DNA of 64,000 bases, from positions 52,910-116,909 of the forward strand of contig WNNJ02000682.1 in NCBI GenBank assembly GCA_012934845.2. Direction: 5' to 3'. Shown here piece by piece: positions 10,703 to 21,969 of the stretch. The notes beneath the pieces were generated by a model. It made no database searches, was not told the origin of the DNA, and worked only from the letters and a program-made list of their open reading frames with translations. A program made the translations under genes and the position numbers. Every line of letters starts with the position of its first letter. The stretch's first letter is position 1. This DNA is from Pomphorhynchus laevis. Lineage: Eukaryota; Acanthocephala; Palaeacanthocephala; Echinorhynchida; Pomphorhynchidae.

Positions 10703-10739
10703 GGTGTCGCCACCTAGTTTAGTTGACTCAGACTAAACT
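10703..10739 (-). ncRNA. Two adjacent hairpins in the Naiad leader
   Basis: On the minus strand an 8-bp hairpin (AGTTTAGT/ACTAAACT) is followed at once by GGTG-GCGA-CACC and GAAA, about 40 bases before the ORF start. The second looks like a hammerhead stem II plus box 2, but no CUGANGA box precedes it, so I do not call a ribozyme. Confidence 0.4.
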
Positions 10740-10975
10740 TACAACGGGCCATCCAGCAGCATCTGACAGGGGGCTGCCCTGCTTAAGGCGGTTGCAGGCT
10801 GGAACAAGATCTATAAAGATCTACCACCTTCACTCCACGCGCTACGCGACCTAGCTATTGGCCATTACCTGGTCTCTTAAACGTGATCACGTGAAGCAGT
10901 TTACATTTTAAAGTGTAAACACCTTGGGATGCAAACTTCTCGGGAGAACGTCGGATAGATTATTACATATTACAG

Positions 10976-11312
10976 AGGGGCGTTCGAGGCGAATGTTGAA
11001 ATCGCCAAAAACAAGTCAAGGGATGGATGACAAAGAACAGTGGGACAGGATTTCAGCGAGTTCGGTAAAAAATAAGTTGGTACTAGCTGATGAACCAGGA
11101 CGGTATAAAATGACGAGATCTATAGTGATCGGGCAAGAAGAACGACAAGTGCGCAATTCAAAAGAGCAAGTACTGAAAGGGGAGTAATTTTGCGAAGATA
11201 CGCGGGGTAACGGGCGAATGCAACAATACCGCGATGATTAGAGAATTTAGAAGGAGATGAGCTGAGAGGGCGGGTGGATTCGACTAGTGAGCAATCGGCA
11301 GAGATCACACGG
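10976..11312 (-). mobile_element. LINE C 5' fragment
   Basis: Near-identical to 13858-14195 of the longer LINE C copy, including the same junction with the ~190-bp repeat. It encodes the start of an endonuclease region (FSNHRGIVAFARYPAYLRKI). It lies between the Naiad leader and repeat copy 2. Confidence 0.75.
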
Positions 11313-11315
11313 CGA

Positions 11316-11512
11316 ATTACTTATATTATTTCACATTAATATCATATATGGAATATATAGATAAATGCGTTTTAATATTGTCATTGTAACTTATTTTTTG
11401 GATATATTTCTAGCACGTGAGTTAATTTGCAGAACTAATAAAGTTAACGATAAGTCGTAAATACGCGTAAATCATTAATATTGATATTACTAATATTACT
11501 TACATTAAAAAA
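11316..11512. repeat. ~190-bp repeat, copy 2
   Basis: Almost identical to 7384-7590, in the same orientation. It separates two LINE C pieces. Confidence 0.85.
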
Positions 11513-11519
11513 TATATTT

Positions 11520-14195
11520 ATTTTTACAAAAATCTAAATCATCTGTCGAGAAGGTGGGTAAGGAGGCGGCATTTTAATGTAATAAGGAGGGAGCGCGGCG
11601 GACGTCGAGTGGGAGCTGATTCCAGGCGAAAGGGCGGCGACGAGGAAGGATCGGAGAACGTATTTGTTGAGTAATTGAGAACGTGGAGTGAGAAGGAATG
11701 ACGGAAACCCAGCGATAGAGAGATGGGATAAGTGTCGTCTAAGAAAGGGATGTTAATGAACGATGGGGAGCCGGTAGCGATGAGACGAAAAGTGACGAGA
11801 AGGCGGAGTTGGATGCGGATGTGGATGGTGGGACAGGAGAGTTGGGCAAGACATTTGGTTGTGTGGTCGAAGCGACGGAGACGTATGAGCACTCGAACGG
11901 CAGAGTTGATGATGAGTTGTAGGGGTGAATGATGTAATTGGAGAATTGGCCAAAAGACTGAGGTAGTAATCGATTTTAGGGAAGAGAAGCCATTAAAGAA
12001 GAGATATATAATAACGGAAGTCGATAAGGGGGCAGATACAGCGGATGTCACGAAAAATTAAGTTAGATGAGCCGACATTGTTGCGGACTATGGGCTCAAG
12101 GGAAAGGTGATCATCGAAATGGAACCCTAAGAAAGTGACATTGTGAATTATAGATATTATTGATGAGGCAAAAGATACAGGGGAGGATATATGTTAGGTT
12201 ACGAGGAAATATCTACATTAGTTTGGACTTGTCGGGCTTAGAACGATTTGAAGATGTGAGAGAAGTTTGTGGATAGAAGAAAGACAGTTGGAGGTAGAAA
12301 TTGCGTGATCGTGTATGCGATGGGCGAGTGCATGATCATAGATGATGATGTCATCGGCGTATTGCATGACGTTAAAGGAGTAAGGTTTAATAAACGGAGA
12401 GATCGCCAAGCAGAAGAGAGAAAATCAGAGGACATGGGACTGAACCTTGTGGTACCCTGCAGAAAAAAGGAATGGGTGGAGAGGGTGATGAATTTGAACA
12501 GACTCGAAAATAACGGTCGGATAGATATGAGGCAAACCATGCTAGGGAGGAAGAAAATTGGTTATTGATAACGAAGGCAAGACATGAGGATGGAGTGGTC
12601 GACGATATCGAAGGCGGAGGAGAGTTCGAGGGAGATAAGAACACTAAATAACGGCTTGTCACGAGTAATGAGTAGGTCGTTGTAAACTTTCATGCAGGTG
12701 TTTCTGTTGAGTGATTAGAGCGGAAAGCGGATTGGAAAGGAGGGTACAGATTAGATGAAGAGAAATAAACGTTGATCTGTATTAAGATAATGCCCTCTAA
12801 GAGCTTGGAATGAGTAGGGGGAGTGAAATGGGGCGATAGCTAGAAAAAAGTAAGGGGTCGAGCGATTGTTTCTTAAGGAGGGGACGAATGATGGCAGATT
12901 TCCACTGTTAAAGAAAGATACGACTGCGGATAGACGAGTTAAACCAGGTGGTGAGAAAAGGGGATATCAATAAGCATATGGATTTAAGTATGGGGATAGG
13001 CAGGGAATCGGCAGGTGAGGTTTTATTGGGCAAGGACATGAGGACAGATGAGACTTCGGCAGGTGAGTCAGGGATAAGATAAAGGAGTTTCGGGAGGATG
13101 ATGCGAGTAACAGTGAGATGGAATGAAGACGGGGTTGTGAGAGAACAACGTGGATACTTTAGTCTGTAGAAATGACGAATAATCATGGAGATTGATATTG
13201 CAAGACGAAGAGAAGCGAGAAAGGATTGAGTTAAAATTATGCCAGTGAGACTTAGTTGAATGATGTGATGATTTTATGCTGCCAGAAGGAGTTTCATTTG
13301 TTACGTAGGAGGTTACGATGATACCGGCGAAGAGCAATATATGAATCACAGAAATACGGAGAGGGAGAGCGGATATCACGTCTAAGAGCGGTGATACACT
13401 TGAAAAGCATGACGAAGTCAACACTCATAGTAGGGATTTGATGTCAAACCATGGGGCACGGTACAAGGGACGGTGATGGTGAGGCTTGAATGACAAGAGA
13501 ATATCAAGAGTGGATGTGAGTTCAGAGTCGAAAATAAAGGCGAGATTGTGAGGAGAGGAAGATGTTATTGTGGGAGAAGATAGAGACGATTTGAGTGAGG
13601 CGGAGCGGATAACAGGGATGCCAAGATTTCTCCAAAGGCGACATAGGATAGTAGGCGGTTAAAAGTGAGATCAAGGGTGACGAGGAAGTGATTGGATAGA
13701 CCAGGATCAGAGATGGACAGTGAGGTGTAGGCAGCAAAACAATCGGGAACAGCGATGATGTCGGGTGCCCCGCCAAGGATATGTGTGGAAGTAGTAGATA
13801 TGAGTTTGTAATTGTAGTTGGATAGAATGTTGATGAACCGGGTGTAATCGTTGGAAGAGGGGCGTTCGAAGCGAATGTTGAAATCGCCAAAAACAAGTCA
13901 AGGGATGGATGACAAAGAATAGTGGGTCAGGATGTCAGCGAGTTCGGTAAAAAATAAGTTGGTACTAGCTGATGAACCAGGACGGTATAAAATGACGAGA
14001 TCTATAGTGATCGGGCAAGAAGAACGACAAGTGCACAATTCAAAAGAGCAAGTACTGAAAGAGGAGTAATTTTGCGAAGATACGCGGGGTGACGGGCGAA
14101 TGCAACAATACCGCAATGATTAGAGAATTTAGAAGGAGATGAGCTGAGGGGGCGGGTGGATTCGACTAGTGAGCAATCGGCAGAGCTCACACGGC
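11520..14195 (-). mobile_element. LINE C, endonuclease and RT, broken
   Basis: The minus strand reads, 5' to 3', an endonuclease (PITIDLVILYRPGSSAS, then FGDFNIRF, THILGGAPDII and SDPGLSNHFLVTL, where SDH has become SNH), then an RT: VLMSLPNKTSPADSLPIPI, FQSAFRSNHSTETPA, RVPQGSV, an intact YADD at 12350-12361, and a C-terminus with FAWNQLPLDVRRAP near 11.6 kb. ORF1 is missing because the copy stops at repeat copy 3. Frequent frame changes and stops make it inactive. The motifs (HSTETPLLKVYNDLL, DxVDHS in relatives) suggest the L2/CR1 group. Its 3' end lacks the family hairpin, so it is probably 3'-truncated. Confidence 0.8.
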
Positions 14196-14201
14196 GAATT
14201 A

Positions 14202-14358
14202 CTGATATTATTTCACATTAATATCATATATGGAATATATAGATAAATGCGTTTTAATATTATCACTGTAACTTATTTTTTGGATATATTTCTAGCACGT
14301 GAGTTAATTTGCAGATATGATAAAGTTGACGATAAGTCGTAAATAGGCGTAAATCACT
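14202..14358. repeat. ~190-bp repeat, copy 3
   Basis: Matches copies 1 and 2 but is cut off at its right end. It abuts the 5' end of LINE C exactly where copy 2 abuts the shorter LINE C fragment. Confidence 0.8.
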
Positions 14359-14359
14359 G

Positions 14360-15060
14360 AAAATGTTTGTTAACTCTGAAATAGGTCTGAATTCTAAACA
14401 GTCCACTATTGATAAGCTACTTGTCAAACAAAGATCCAAAATCGACATGGGCCACATAGGTATGAAATCATGTATGTGTTGATATAAATTGAGATCATTA
14501 AATACTCCCAAAGTAATTCGGACTTACGATCGCAACCTGATAATGGCATACAATGAGTCTAATCCAACCTGGGCATATTAAAATCGCATATTATCAAAAT
14601 ATCTCTATATTTGCGAGAGTTTTGTTTACAGAACTGACAATTGAGTCCTTGAAGATTAAGGTTATCGAAAAAAAGTGCCAAGAAGTAGCGGGTCGTAATT
14701 AGGTATGTCAAGAAACAACAATTTATGTTCACAAAGATTGATACTATCGCATGAAAGTTTCAACTTCTTGAAAGTCAGGATGCATTTGGTATTAATAACT
14801 CCACCACCTGTATAGATTTCTCTATTACAATGTATTACGGTAAAATATAGCAATTTCTTCGTAGAATATCTCAGGTTTGAGCGAGGGTTCGATTATAACC
14901 AGAATGTCAACTGATCTTTCTTGAACCAGGATCGCGAGTTCATCCCGATTGTTATAAAAGCTCAATACATTCGAATACAATATCAGAAGGGGTTATGTTT
15001 GACTTTAAGTTGTAATTTTTGGAACTTGGTTAAGTTCTAAACGTCGGTAAAGCAATTTTT
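14360..15060 (-). mobile_element. LINE endonuclease remnant
   Basis: Minus-strand frames read REIYTGGGVINTKCILTFKK, then CDFNMPRLDWT (equivalent of GDFN) near 14560 and HDFIPMWPMSILDLCLTSSL (14263-14511). Several stops and shifts. Pieces at 15060-15250, such as EKDLVIIKLKSNARRPLAFG, could be the end of its ORF1. Confidence 0.6.
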
Positions 15061-15765
15061 TGATAGTCGCATTTATTATTTATTGAGAATTACCCCGATC
15101 CTCGGCACACAGATTTAGGATAATCGACAAACTGACATTGGAATTGAGAGAGTAAATCCAAAAGCGAGTGGACGTCGGGCGTTAGACTTTAACTTTATAA
15201 TTACAAGATCTTTTTCGTCATTATCTACTCTCTCGCGAAGTTATTTGATAGCAGATTTATAAAGCGCGTGATTTTCAATGGACAAATCTCGCCACATTCT
15301 TTAATGCAAAAACCACACACGAATTTTCTTTCAGTTAAAGATTAGCGTCTCTATGTGAAATAGATATCGTTGTCTAGACATTGCAATCCTCATTTTCACA
15401 TTCCACTTCACTCGATTATATATATTCAGCAACATCGGTTCTCTTACACCTACCCATTGAATTTATCTAACTTTATAATCAAGAAATTTTTTAACCATTA
15501 GTATAAAAATTAAAAATCGGAAAATATCATGTTGAGCTGTCTTGAGCAGATTTTCATAAATGCATCTTTTTGATAATTCCTCAATGTACTCAGGAGAATA
15601 AAATGTTCTATAATAAGTTAATAGATATTTCAAATATTTAATAATTATAAATTATTGTTTTGCTTTGATAAATATTTAAATGATTGACATATAAAGTCAG
15701 TTTTATTTTAAATTTTTATAAATAATAATAAAATTATTATATGCGCTAAAGCTATTCGAATTGCT
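15061..15765. other. No clear gene
   Basis: Possible ORF1 remnant at the left, then AT-rich sequence with no frame or repeat I recognise. Confidence 0.45.
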
Positions 15766-15768
15766 GGG

Positions 15769-16700
15769 ATGATCCACATGAGTTTTAGTAAATTGAAGAT
15801 TGACATATTTCGTGTCTTCTTCAATAGCTTATGTTTATCTGTCTTAAATTATTGCTCGACAGTATCATATTCCTGCGTTTTAAACTCCACCCCTCATTAC
15901 CTACTTATTGCATCTTTCCTGATTGTAGATGATTCCTATCTAACGTCCTCACAAATCGATGATCTTGCATCCATTTCCTCCGCTTGCCTCTTATCCGTTT
16001 CCCAGCACCTTTATTCGTTTCACCTATCACCAATCATGTGAATAATTCCCTCTCACCTCAACATTACTCCACCTAGCGTATATATCTTCTCAACCATTCT
16101 TCGTGTCGTTAATGCTATCGTATTCCTCGGTTTCCACTTTGACAACCATGTTTCTCTTAAACATTTGTTTCCGATAAAGTCCGCTCCTCCTACGTGATAT
16201 TCACTGCATTCGTAGGATGATTGATTTTGGCTCCTATATTTTCCATTTATTCGGCATTATATTTTCCCGAATCGATTATTGCCTTAGTCTGTTCGCGAAC
16301 TCTTACAAAACTACTCTCCAACATCTCCAAAGTATTGTAAACTCAGCAGCTCACATTCTCCTACGCATCCACCGTTTTGACCACATATCTCAACATATTT
16401 TCAATCTTTCCTTGATTCCCACAATTAGTCATCGAGTTCAGTTTCGTATGATTATCCTGAACCATCGTGAACTGCATCGTTATTCACTTTCATACTTAAA
16501 TTTTCCATATCTCCATGAATCTCGTTCTGAATATTTATCCTTAAGATCATATCATTTCCTTCTTTTCTATACTCCAAATTATTTGACAAATTACGCCTCC
16601 GTTCCTTTCCCGTTGCTTCTTTTGCATGGAATTCGCTCTCTGTGTACATCCGCTCGACTTTCTTGTTCATACTATTTAAAATTTGTCTGTTTGATAAGTT
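15769..16700 (+). mobile_element. LINE C, C-terminal RT part
   Basis: The plus frame 16217-16723 carries the family C-terminus: LQHLQSIVNSAAHILLRIHR, FDHISQHIFNLSLIPTISHR and LNFPYLHESRSEYLSLRS, then APLAWN-like sequence decayed to LLLLHGIRSLCTSAR. Stops precede it. Positions 16440-16770 are ~95% identical by eye to 28290-28630, including the join to the next LINE piece. Confidence 0.7.
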
Positions 16701-16704
16701 TGAC

Positions 16705-18900
16705 AAGTTTTTGTCATCTATAGTGACATCAACTCCTTTCCCTCTGGAACTTGTGATTGTATACCGTCCAGGTTTAGTTGCCCCATCACGTATCTTCTTT
16801 AACGACCTTGCAGATCTAATGTCTCACTGTTCATTGTCTTATACTCCTTCTTTTGTTCTCGGTGACTTTAACATTCGTCTTGATCGCCCGTATGACTCTG
16901 ACTCTATCACTTTAACTAATCTTTTTTCTGATTTTAACTATAAATTACTTTCAACAAGCCCAACTCATATTCTCGGCGGTGCTCTCGACATCATTGATGT
17001 TCCTAACTACTTCAATGACTATATCTTCTTGTCAATTACTGATTCTGGTTTGTCCGATCATTTCCTTGTCACTCTTACTCTAACACGTCCCCATTTTTCT
17101 ACTCCGCAACTACCATTACCACACCAAGTCGACCCTGGAAACTTCTCGATATCCCTATTCTCTGCACAGCCTTACTCAATTCTTCACTCTTTTCACTTCC
17201 TCTTAACTTTCTCTCTTCCTATGATCTCTGCATTCTGTTTGATTCTGAACTTACGTCGATCCTTAATAACATTATGCCTAGTCGACTTCGACATTCTCAG
17301 CGCTTGCACAATGCTCCCTGCTTCGATTCTGACTGTAATCTTTTTAAGCGTCGACTCCGTCACTCTTTTCGTATATATAATTGCTTTCTTAAACGTTTCC
17401 CAACTCACTCCCACCAAATCTCCGTGATTCCTACTTTCTTCTACGCCGTTCACATCTCATTCTTATACATACTAAACGTACACTCTTTTGGCGAAATCAA
17501 CTCGAGTCATCTTCCAACTCTAAATCTAATTGGAAAATTCAAACTCAATTCTTTCACGATCATCTACTCCTTGTAATATAAATCCTGATGAATTTTCTTC
17601 TTATCTACAAACTAAGCTATCTAATTTACTTTCCCTACTACCGATAGACCCATTGTACCCACTCTTATCTTTAAATACTTCCCTCCCATAGCTATTCCAC
17701 CTTTTTCCCGTTTGGCCTGATGAAGTTTCTTTGGTTCTACTGTCATTACCTATTAAAACCTCTCCTTCTGACCCAAGTCCCACTCACTTGCTTAAAAGTA
17801 TCTGCTCCACCATCTTACCCTTTCTAACCACATTGTTCAACTCGTCCATCCGTAGCCGTACATTTCCTTCCATTTGGAAATGCGCCACTATTCGTCCTCT
17901 CATCAAAAAGCAATATTTCGACTCCTAACTACCATCTTCGTACCGTCCTATCTCACTTCTCCAAACACTTTCAAACTCCTTGAGCGTCTCGTTCTTAAGC
18001 AAGTTAATACATATCTCTTTTCCTCCAACTTATTTCCTCCCTTCCAAGCCGCTTTTCGCTGTAATTACTCTATCGAAATTCCCTGTCTTAAAGTTTATAA
18101 CGACTTACTCATATCGCTCGATCATAAATTATGTAGTGTCATAGTTTCTCTGGATCTATCGTCTGCTTTTGACATCGTCGATCACTCGATTCTTCTCCAT
18201 CGCCTTCGTCATGATTATGGCTTTCTTTACCCACTGTATCATGGTTTTCTTCATATCTATCAAACCGTACATTTCGCGTTTATTCTAACTCTTCTCTCTC
18301 CCATCCTTCATCCATCCCGTCCAGTGTTCCTCGAGGCTTCGTATTAGGCTCTATGCTTTTCTCTCTTCTCGATGATTTGTCTTGGATTTCTCATATATTT
18401 AACTTCAATGTTATGCAATATGCTTATGGCATTCTCATCTATGCTCATGCGCCTGTTTATCGTATTCACGATCTTAGTGTTTCTGCTTCCGACTGTCTTG
18501 TCTCAATTTTCAATCATGTTTCTTCCCTTCATCTTTCTCTGAATCATGATAAATCTAAAATTATGTGGATCCTACCTTGACGCCTCGGCTAAGAACCTCT
18601 ATCCGTATAATTAAATTCTACAATTCTTCCTATCGTTGATGATCTCGTTTACCTAGGCTTCCATTTCGACAATCGACTTTCACTTAAATCTTTCGCAAGA
18701 GATAAAATACGCTCATTTACCTTTATACTCCGCAACCTCTGTCAAGTTTGTAGATTGATCGATTTACCTTCTTGTATGACTCTCATTTTTTTAGACTCGA
18801 TTATTGTCTTAGTCTATTTTCCAGCTCACCTTAATCCACTCTTTTTTCCCTACAACGCATCGTCAAAGCAGCCGTCCGAATTCTCATCCGTCTTCGTCGG
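16705..18900 (+). mobile_element. LINE C, endonuclease and RT, broken
   Basis: Endonuclease: ELVIVYRPGLVAPSRIFFND, LGDFNIRLDRPYDSDSITL, THILGGALDII and DSGLSDHFLVTLTLTRP (16642-17100), with GDFN and SDH intact. RT: LPIKTSPSDPSPTHLLKSIC (17731-17928), LLERLVLKQVNTYLFSSNLF, SLDLSSAFDIVDHSILLHRL with the first Asp (about 18145-18205), then YAYGILIYAHA (near 18420) where YADD is expected, so the catalytic pair is lost. Many shifts and stops. The copy continues after a small insertion at 18.9-19.0 kb. Confidence 0.75.
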
Positions 18901-18920
18901 TTTAATCATATATCCCACCA

Positions 18921-19016
18921 AATAAGGTGTGATAAAAGACACGATTTCCATTTCGTGTCTTTCGCCGTCTAGACACTGAGCGAAACCACGAGCGCACGGT
19001 CGCTCTTCGCTGACAT
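18921..19016. other. Small structured insertion in LINE C
   Basis: About 96 bases lie between two imperfect copies of a LINE C segment (CTTCGTCGGTTTAATCATA at 18892 and CTTCGTAGTTTTGATCATA at 19017). The insert folds into two hairpins: AAAGACACGA/TCGTGTCTTT, and GCGAA with GAGCG pairing to CGCTC and TTCGC. No match to a family I know. Confidence 0.45.
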
Positions 19017-19390
19017 CTTCGTAGTTTTGATCATACATCTCACCATCTTGCTTCTCTCGATTTGCCTACAATTTATTGTCGTGTTCAAATTCGTCTTCTG
19101 CTCGTTGCTTTCCTCCTTGTAACTTTTCATGCCCTTTCATTTCTTAACCTTCCTTTTCTTGATAATTCTTGTCCTTTTTACTGTTCCTTGCGTTCCTGTA
19201 ATTTTCTTCTTTTACATGTCCAAAACTACTCTACCTCCTTTGAATTCTGCTCCTTCCTGGTGGCTGCTCCTCTATCGTGGAATCATCTGCGTATATATAC
19301 GCCAATCAACTTCCTTGCTGTGCTTCAAACGCCAAATCCGATCCCATTTAAACAATTTATCTGCTTGACTTTTTATAATAATAATGACTT
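19017..19390 (+). mobile_element. LINE C, 3' end of the preceding copy
   Basis: Reads LPTIYCRVQIRLLLVAFLL, LSFLNLPFLDNSCPFY and FLVAAPLSWNHLRIYTPIN, the family C-terminus with its A-P-L-x-W-N block. It ends in sequence without the family hairpin. Confidence 0.7.
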
Positions 19391-19479
19391 TGCTAAATCA
19401 AGAAAAATACATGCAACAATTCACAAAAACCAGTACAAGGATGACAGTTAATTAAGAAACAAACTATCACTTCTTTCTT

Positions 19480-20600
19480 CAGAAGCCTTCCAATCTTTAC
19501 GGCCTCAAATCCCGAAGGATCTGAGCCCTCCAACCGATTCACCACGCCGGCTTCCGACGGCGTGGTGAAAGCTGACCTTTCAACGACAGATGCTAAGTCA
19601 GTTTCAGAGCCCACCTAGCTTCCTTCAGGATACGTTTAAGTCTATCCAGGACAGCTTTCGCCGACCGGTTCACCGTAACGGCGAACCCCACGTATTTTAC
19701 GCGACTTGTGAATGTCGGAAGTGGTACAGAGGCAAATACGGATGAGAGCGCAGAGAGTGCTTATCTCTTAAGTTTTTGCTTTATGCAGGGGTGCCATGAA
19801 AGACAACCACCTGCGATTTGGCGGAGTTTAAAATAATATTAGATTTGGTAAGCTGGTCATTTAATCTTAAAAAGAAGCGGCTGATGTCCGTGACTACGTC
19901 TTTGCACCTGTGTCCAGTGAACAGGGCTGTGGTGTCATCAGCGTACACCACAAGACGTTGTTCGCGTTTAAATATTTTGAATAAGTTAATTGAGGCAGCA
20001 AGAAATAAGATAGGAGAAAGTGGGGAACCTTAAGGCACACCCGTAATAGGGTAGAACTGACGCGCATCAGGGTCGTCTTCATAATAAAATCGCTTGGTGT
20101 ACAGCATGATCTCCACCCTGTTCGCAATTCTCGCAGGCAACCCGAGGGACCTGAGAGAAGAGATCACAAAAGGAATGGAGATGCGGTCAAATGCAGCAGA
20201 AAAGTCAAGGAAAACAGCCACAACTAGACGATGGTTATTATCCCGACAAAACTGCTTAACATCACCAACTGCTGAATGGACCGAGCGACCTTTGACAAAC
20301 CCATGAAAACCTGGGAGGGATCAAATTACGCCTGCTTAAATGGTCGCGGATTTTACGCGCAAGCGCTTTTTCGTAAATCGACACGAGGGCATTTTGAATC
20401 GAAATGGGTTGCAGATCTTTAGGACATGAGCACAATTTTTTCTTTGGAATAAAAACTCTCTTACTAATATTGATGCCTGCTACATCGGATGGGGATGCTA
20501 GAAGCATTGTGACGGCCACCTTCCTTCGCTGTTCGGCTGTCAAAAGTTGACAGACCCGAGAAGAAAGTGAGCGACGGATTTGGAGGTGCCCGGGAGTATA
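19480..20600 (-). mobile_element. LINE A RT fragment and 3' end
   Basis: The minus strand reads an RT: CSCPKDLQPISIQNALVSIY (20262-20543), HRLVVAVFLDFSAAFDRISI with the first Asp, DDPDARQFYPITGVPQGSPL, then an intact YADD at 19934-19945 and LNSAKSQVVVFHG. The C-terminal piece VKYVGFAVTVNRSAKAVLDR follows near 19.65 kb and the 3' UTR near 19.5 kb. A few shifts and stops. It matches 45.5-46.7 kb closely. The endonuclease and ORF1 are missing, a normal 5' truncation. Confidence 0.8.
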
Positions 20601-20605
20601 CCCCA

Positions 20606-20800
20606 GGAGTTGAGGATATCCGTAACAGATAGATCTCTACTCCTGAAATTACACGCTTGACTTTTTCATTTTTTGTTAGTGGTCATGTAAGCGTGCAGCT
20701 GGCACGCATTTGCCACGTTAAATAAATTTGTATTATTATAGTGGACTTGTAAGCACGCCGTGTGCACGCATTTGCCACTAAAAATAAATTTCTCTTTTTT
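20606..20800 (+). mobile_element. LINE C 3' tail with two tandem hairpins
   Basis: Two related hairpin units in tandem: GTGGTCATGTAA with stem GCGTGC/GCACGC and closing ATTTGCCAC, then GTGGACTTGTAA with stem GCAC/GTGC and closing ATTTGCCAC, each followed by an ATAAATTT-rich stretch. A near-identical block lies at 28636-28815. Confidence 0.8.
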
Positions 20801-21180
20801 TTATACCGTTAGTAAAGTGGAAGAGCTACGAATTGAACAGGTATTAAGACGTTCGTCTAAACGGATTTCTGCTATCTATAATCTCACATATAAAAATCGA
20901 TTAAGTCGTCTTTATATGATGTCATTATCCTCATTCAACACACTAAACGACCTCAAGACAATTTGGTGTGCAATATATAATTACAGTGATCCGATACGGT
21001 GCCTATTCTGAATTCGCGAAGACTTAAGATTACGTGAGTATCCATTCATACTAAGACGTAGTAAATGGAGAAAAACGCCACATAAATTTTGCTGTACGAG
21101 TTGTACCTGCTTGGAATAGCCTACCGCTTGAGGTAGTGAATTATGTTAATATACTACGTTCATGTCATCTTTAAAGTCTG
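20801..21180 (+). mobile_element. LINE B-like C-terminal fragment
   Basis: Reads VSKVEELRIEQVLRRSSKRI, YNLTYKNRLSRLYMMSL and, in broken frame, NSLPLEVVN-like sequence. This matches the C-terminal block of LINE B (FPTSKKELNGLENILRR at 6.25 kb). It starts where the LINE C tail ends. Confidence 0.65.
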
Positions 21181-21555
21181 AAATTTATATAATATAATTT
21201 CATTTTATTATTTTACTTTTTTTGTAATTTGTGAAGGTGTCTTTTGAGCTATGATCTCCGATATTCTGGTAATAATAACATTAAAAAATTATTATATTAC
21301 AAACATTGATAAACTGGCCTTATTTACTAACACAGTGTGCTTTCCCAATGTATCATTTTCCATTGTATAGAAAACATACGTCCTCAAGTTTGTACTATGA
21401 ACAAGCACATTCTATATAATTATTATACTGTGTTCAATGTTTGTACTGCATTCGATGAGTTGTGAATCAGCTAGGTCATAATGTAGAAAATTAAAAGGTA
21501 GTTCAAAATCATGTTAAAATTGCTGCTAAGCCGGAAAGCGCTTAAAGCAAATTAA
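21181..21555. other. No gene recognised
   Basis: AT-rich, no frame of note. Confidence 0.5.
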
Positions 21556-21556
21556 A

Positions 21557-21830
21557 ATGAAGATGACAAAAATACTCCTCTACATCAGGATAATATACTT
21601 TCGTCGTCGCTTTACTTTCGTCGCCGCTCTACTCGCCTGGAATCAACTTCCTCCTTTATTACATTCAAATGCCGCCTCCGTATCGACCTCCTCGACACAT
21701 GATTTAGATTTTTGTTTTTTGTTGTTGTTCTCACCATTAATGTATTCCGGACAATTAATTAACGATAAAATTAAAGCTAGTGGTCCGAGGTTAATAATCG
21801 AGACCACCGTGTTTTAAAAGATTACTTTAA
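21557..21830 (+). mobile_element. LINE C 3' fragment
   Basis: Encodes FTFVAALLAWNQLPPLLHS, the family C-terminus, and matches the reverse complement of 11530-11650. Very short, old insertion. Confidence 0.6.
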
Positions 21831-21969
21831 TTGTTCAATTTACTGTGAGATATATCTATTATATATAATTATATATTATATATTATTACATCTATTATAT
21901 ATTCTATAGTGATATATTGTACAGTTATATATTTTATTTATATAGTGATGAAGGATGACATCTACCAGC

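Larger units (their letters stand above)
7600..10975 (-). mobile_element. Penelope-like element, Naiad type, near full length
   Basis: The element holds one long ORF (7939-10665), an AT-rich 3' tail with a conserved structured block (7812-7914) and a GC-richer leader of ~300 bases (10666-10975). Naiads are Penelope-like elements whose GIY-YIG endonuclease sits before the RT, the reverse of canonical Penelope. Related fragments lie at 38225-39103 and 59590-62350. It is flanked by copies 1 and 2 of the ~190-bp repeat, though a LINE C piece separates its leader from copy 2. Exact ends are uncertain because no target-site duplication was found. Confidence 0.8.

Noticed and set aside
10703-10739. 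Possible hammerhead in the Naiad leader
   Set aside because: A stem II-like hairpin and GAAA are present, but no CUGANGA box or cleavage site in register.
11732-12568. Plus-strand frames rich in Arg, Met and Trp
   Set aside because: Antisense shadows of the minus-strand LINE C RT.
18921-19016. Possible hammerhead in the LINE C insert (GTCTAGACACTGAGCGAAAC)
   Set aside because: Box 1 is incomplete and there is no stem II between CUGA and GAAA.
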